A stretch of DNA of 64,000 nt from DVED01 sp963838375 (GTDB lineage: Bacteria > Cyanobacteriota > Cyanobacteriia > Cyanobacteriales > Geitlerinemataceae): positions 496,001 to 560,000 of the forward strand of contig CAWIQY010000003.1 in the NCBI GenBank assembly GCA_963838375.1, in the 5' to 3' direction. Positions 61,889 through 64,000 of the stretch are shown piece after piece. The notes under the pieces were generated by a model. The model saw nothing but the letters and a program-made list of their open reading frames with translations, made no database searches and was not told the origin of the DNA. Made by a program: the position numbers and the translations under genes. Positions within the stretch are counted from its first letter, which is position 1; each line of letters opens with the position of its first letter.

Positions 61889-62528
61889 AAAATATAATTT
61901 TTCAGCGATCGAAGTATATTGTTTTGGCGATCGAGCTAGCCGGGAAACAATTCGATTTGCACTTTAGAAACAATCCCAGTCTTGTCGTTGAAAAAATTCA
62001 GCGGTATAACAGGAACAAGCACAAGATCGAACAAATTTCCTCTCATTTAAGATCGCTTTATTTTTTGATGAATGGAAATGACAGTATCTCTCGATCGGGT
62101 TTTCTCCCAACCCTTGAATGACAATCCTTAAAATGGGGATCGGCGTCAGGGCTGAGACGATGGAGAGCTGATTCTAGCAAGTGAATGATCGGATTATCGA
62201 TCGCTTGCTTGTAGCCGTTGATACACCTTAATTTTAAAAAAGTTAACGGATATCCCAATCCCGAGTTCAATACCTCTTCTCTTTGAAAGTTCATCCGATC
62301 GAACTTTATTGCGATCTCGTTAGGCTTGATCCGAGCGAGAGAAAAGGTTATATTTCCGTGCAGATTGGTTTAAGTTTTCTATTATCCTTAAATAAATTAT
62401 ATCAAAAATATGAATCGACAACAGACTTTATATACATTTGTTGATATGAATTAGTAATTTGCAATCATCGATCGTCGATCGGTTACACTTCTAGACGTTT
62501 TAACATAGGCGAAAAAGACTTGACAAGC

Positions 62529-63230
62529 CTACGGCATCCACTCCAGAAAAATACCAATTCGTCCTTCCCCATCCTGTCGCTGAAGATCGGTTGAGATGCG
62601 CCAACAACGAGTGAGGGCATAAGCCGCGCGGAGAGTCGTCAAACTCACCTCTTCGTTCGATAAGGGAGCCATCCACATGTGAGAGATTGATAGATCCGAT
62701 CCCCCGCCGCGAGATAAGACCACGAATATTCGGAAGCCGACATTCAAGCCCTCGCCGATGTCCCCCTCCTGCTGCAAATACCGATAGCCCACAACGGGTG
62801 CGAAATTCACATACGATCCCAACGGCAGCAAATAGTATCCCAAATCCGCGCGAAACGATCGATCGTCATCTCCCGTCTGCTCGTAAGCGCCACCCAGAAC
62901 CAGTCGAGATCGATCGATAAATACATCCTCGATCCCGACATTCCAACCTCCTACGCCATCAGCCAAACGAATGTAACCCAAGCGTACGCGGGTGGGAAAG
63001 CTCGGATCGCTAGAGATCTCGTCCCAAACATCCGGAATCTCCTGGAGCCAACGTTGTAGAACCGGACTCCCTTCGAGGGTTTCCGGACTTAAATCCAAAG
63101 CTTCAGAGGCTGGACTATTTCGATCGGGATTTTCCACCAGAGGCGTTGCCGCCGCAGGTCTTACGGTCGAAAAAATCAGGGTCAATCCCCAAAAGCCGAT
63201 CGTGAAGCCAACATACCAGACATTTTTCAT
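62529..63230 (-). CDS. Exported beta-rich protein
   Basis: This is a 233-residue protein. The N-terminus has a signal peptide (WYVGFTIGFWGLTLIFSTVR then AAA). The mature part starts with an acidic, helical stretch (VLQRWLQEIPDVWDEISSDP) and continues as about ten amphipathic beta strands (RVRLGYIRLAD, GWNVGIEDVFI, FRADLGYYLLPLGSYVNFAP), consistent with an outer-membrane barrel or periplasmic beta protein. The last residues (GRIGIFLEWMP) form a final strand. I recall similar proteins in other cyanobacteria, but function is unknown. Confidence 0.72.
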   Translation of the reverse strand: MKNVWYVGFTIGFWGLTLIFSTVRPAAATPLVENPDRNSPASEALDLSPETLEGSPVLQRWLQEIPDVWDEISSDPSFPTRVRLGYIRLADGVGGWNVGIEDVFIDRSRLVLGGAYEQTGDDDRSFRADLGYYLLPLGSYVNFAPVVGYRYLQQEGDIGEGLNVGFRIFVVLSRGGGSDLSISHMWMAPLSNEEVSLTTLRAAYALTRCWRISTDLQRQDGEGRIGIFLEWMP

Positions 63231-63592
63231 CGAATATTTGGGTTTTCTACAAAATGAGCTGAGATCGTCGCAACTCTATAGAAATTCCGAAGGAAGATCG
63301 CCCATTCTAGACAGCCTTCTTGGGGGCGGCAAATGGTTAGACCCCTGTTCGGGGTTGTACTAGTGACGACGCTGCGATCGGGCAACTATACTGGTCGTTA
63401 GATACAAGAATATTGAAGGGTGAGAAAAAGCCTCAGTCAATTAACGGCGACTAGTGGAGGATCCCCCTCCTTGGGCTTGCTGGTGCATCAACTGTATATT
63501 TAAAGTTTCATTAATATAGCCTTCTCGAGGGTAGGCTGAGAAAGGAATTCCTTCCTAAGATGAGAAATAGCCATTTGTTGAAAAAACCGCTT
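63231..63592. other. Divergent intergenic stretch
   Basis: This 362-base region lies between the divergent exported-protein gene and the last gene. No frame looks coding. It should contain the promoters of both; no clear sigma-70 pair stands out. Confidence 0.5.
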
Positions 63593-64000
63593 ATGTCAGC
63601 CCCCATTTTTCAAGTTCAACCCACTGTCGCGCAAACCCCAGCACCACTGCCAGCTCAAGGATCTTCTCCCGAGATGCTTTGGATGGGCGTTTCCGGAGCA
63701 CTCCTCTTAACTCTGATTAGTTCCGCAGTTTTTTTTCAAGTCAAAGTCAGTCGGCTCGCCAAAAAGCTGAGAACCGAGGAATTTAAAAACCGAGAACTTC
63801 ATAAAAAATATCAAAAGGCGGTTGGTTCCATTACGAAAATGGAGAAAAACCCCGACTTGATTCACTCCCGTGAATTTAACCTGGATTACTTGCGAATGCG
63901 GATGGAAGAGGAAACATTCCACTTTGCCGTCGTCAATCAAATCAAAGTCAAAGTTAAAGAAAAAATTAGCATGGCTTTGCGTCCCACTGTGGAAAATCGG
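63593..64000 (+). CDS. Conserved-looking membrane protein, 3' end outside window
   Basis: This frame of 136 codons starts at ATG 63593 and runs off the window. A Pro/Gln-rich head (FQVQPTVAQTPAPLPAQGSS) precedes one membrane helix (LWMGVSGALLLTLISSAVFF). A basic coiled-coil-like region (VSRLAKKLRTEEFKNRELHK) and the segment EFNLDYLRMRMEEETFHFAV, then VNQIKVKVKEKISMALRP, follow. I recall this last segment from cyanobacterial proteins of unknown function, but cannot name it. Confidence 0.75.
   Translation, partial: MSAPIFQVQPTVAQTPAPLPAQGSSPEMLWMGVSGALLLTLISSAVFFQVKVSRLAKKLRTEEFKNRELHKKYQKAVGSITKMEKNPDLIHSREFNLDYLRMRMEEETFHFAVVNQIKVKVKEKISMALRPTVENR

Larger units (their letters stand above)
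61545..62528. other. Long intergenic stretch, mostly empty
   Basis: This 984-base region has no well-supported gene. It holds one possible 55-codon minus-strand frame at 61610-61777 and a palindrome of two fused HIP1 sites at 61865-61888. The rest, 61890-62528, is AT-rich with several GATCG words; a 65-codon plus-strand frame at 61924 is not supported. Confidence 0.5.

Noticed and set aside
61924..62121. 65-codon plus-strand frame
   Set aside because: No ribosome site or family, and it lies in AT-rich spacer.

Overview
The window comes from a cyanobacterium. The HIP1 octamer GCGATCGC and its CGATCG core occur throughout. The genes include a phytochrome, a Tab2-type photosystem I translation factor, an NdbB-type demethylphylloquinone reductase, the cyanobacterial rne-rnhB pair with the arginine-rich RNase E tail, XisH/XisI proteins and a GyrB intein at the site known from Synechocystis. 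I cannot name a genus.

Layout. 1-5.3 kb: the 3' part of a Ser/Thr kinase gene followed by a PhnD-like lipoprotein with the same C-terminal domain, a small zinc-ribbon membrane protein and a GT39-type glycosyltransferase. 5.4-11.2 kb: a membrane protein, acpP-fabF (fatty acid synthesis) and tkt (Calvin cycle/pentose phosphate pathway) with a clear terminator. 11.2-17.5 kb: minus-strand M23 lipoprotein, glycine-zipper exported protein, menH-like hydrolase, hybrid phytochrome kinase and GFA-family protein. 17.5-24.4 kb: a very large minus-strand tamB-like gene broken by five frameshifts and carrying 70-residue internal repeats. 24.8-29.9 kb: xisI-xisH-xisI, ndbB, a diguanylate cyclase and a geranylgeranyl-reductase-like flavoprotein. 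30.0-34.9 kb: gyrB with two inteins, both placed in the TOPRIM catalytic motifs.

35.6-40.1 kb is the most unusual part. An NLR-type NACHT/HEAT protein ends in a short Asn/Gly-rich motif that reappears at the start of a small protein 0.7 kb downstream. A toxin-antitoxin pair lies between them, and short hairpin repeats bracket the antitoxin, toxin and small protein. 40.2-46.7 kb is housekeeping: metF-like, ABM-like protein, tRNA-Ala, trhO, rnhA, tab2-like and pmbA. 46.9-52.3 kb is accessory: a DpnM-like adenine methyltransferase with a frameshifted restriction enzyme, a VWA protein behind a duplicated promoter module, and a candidate toxin/immunity cassette. 52.7-56.1 kb: a frameshifted radical SAM gene containing an in-frame hairpin repeat, then a Uma2 nuclease. 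56.8-61.5 kb: rne, rnhB, ruvB and rsmG. The window ends with an exported beta-rich protein and the start of a conserved-looking membrane protein.

Three genes (tamB-like, radical SAM, restriction enzyme) hold eight frame disruptions. Seven are net gains of one base or four, often in short homopolymers, and the eighth is either a two-base gain or a one-base loss. No in-frame stop codons occur elsewhere in these genes, so sequencing error is as likely as true decay.
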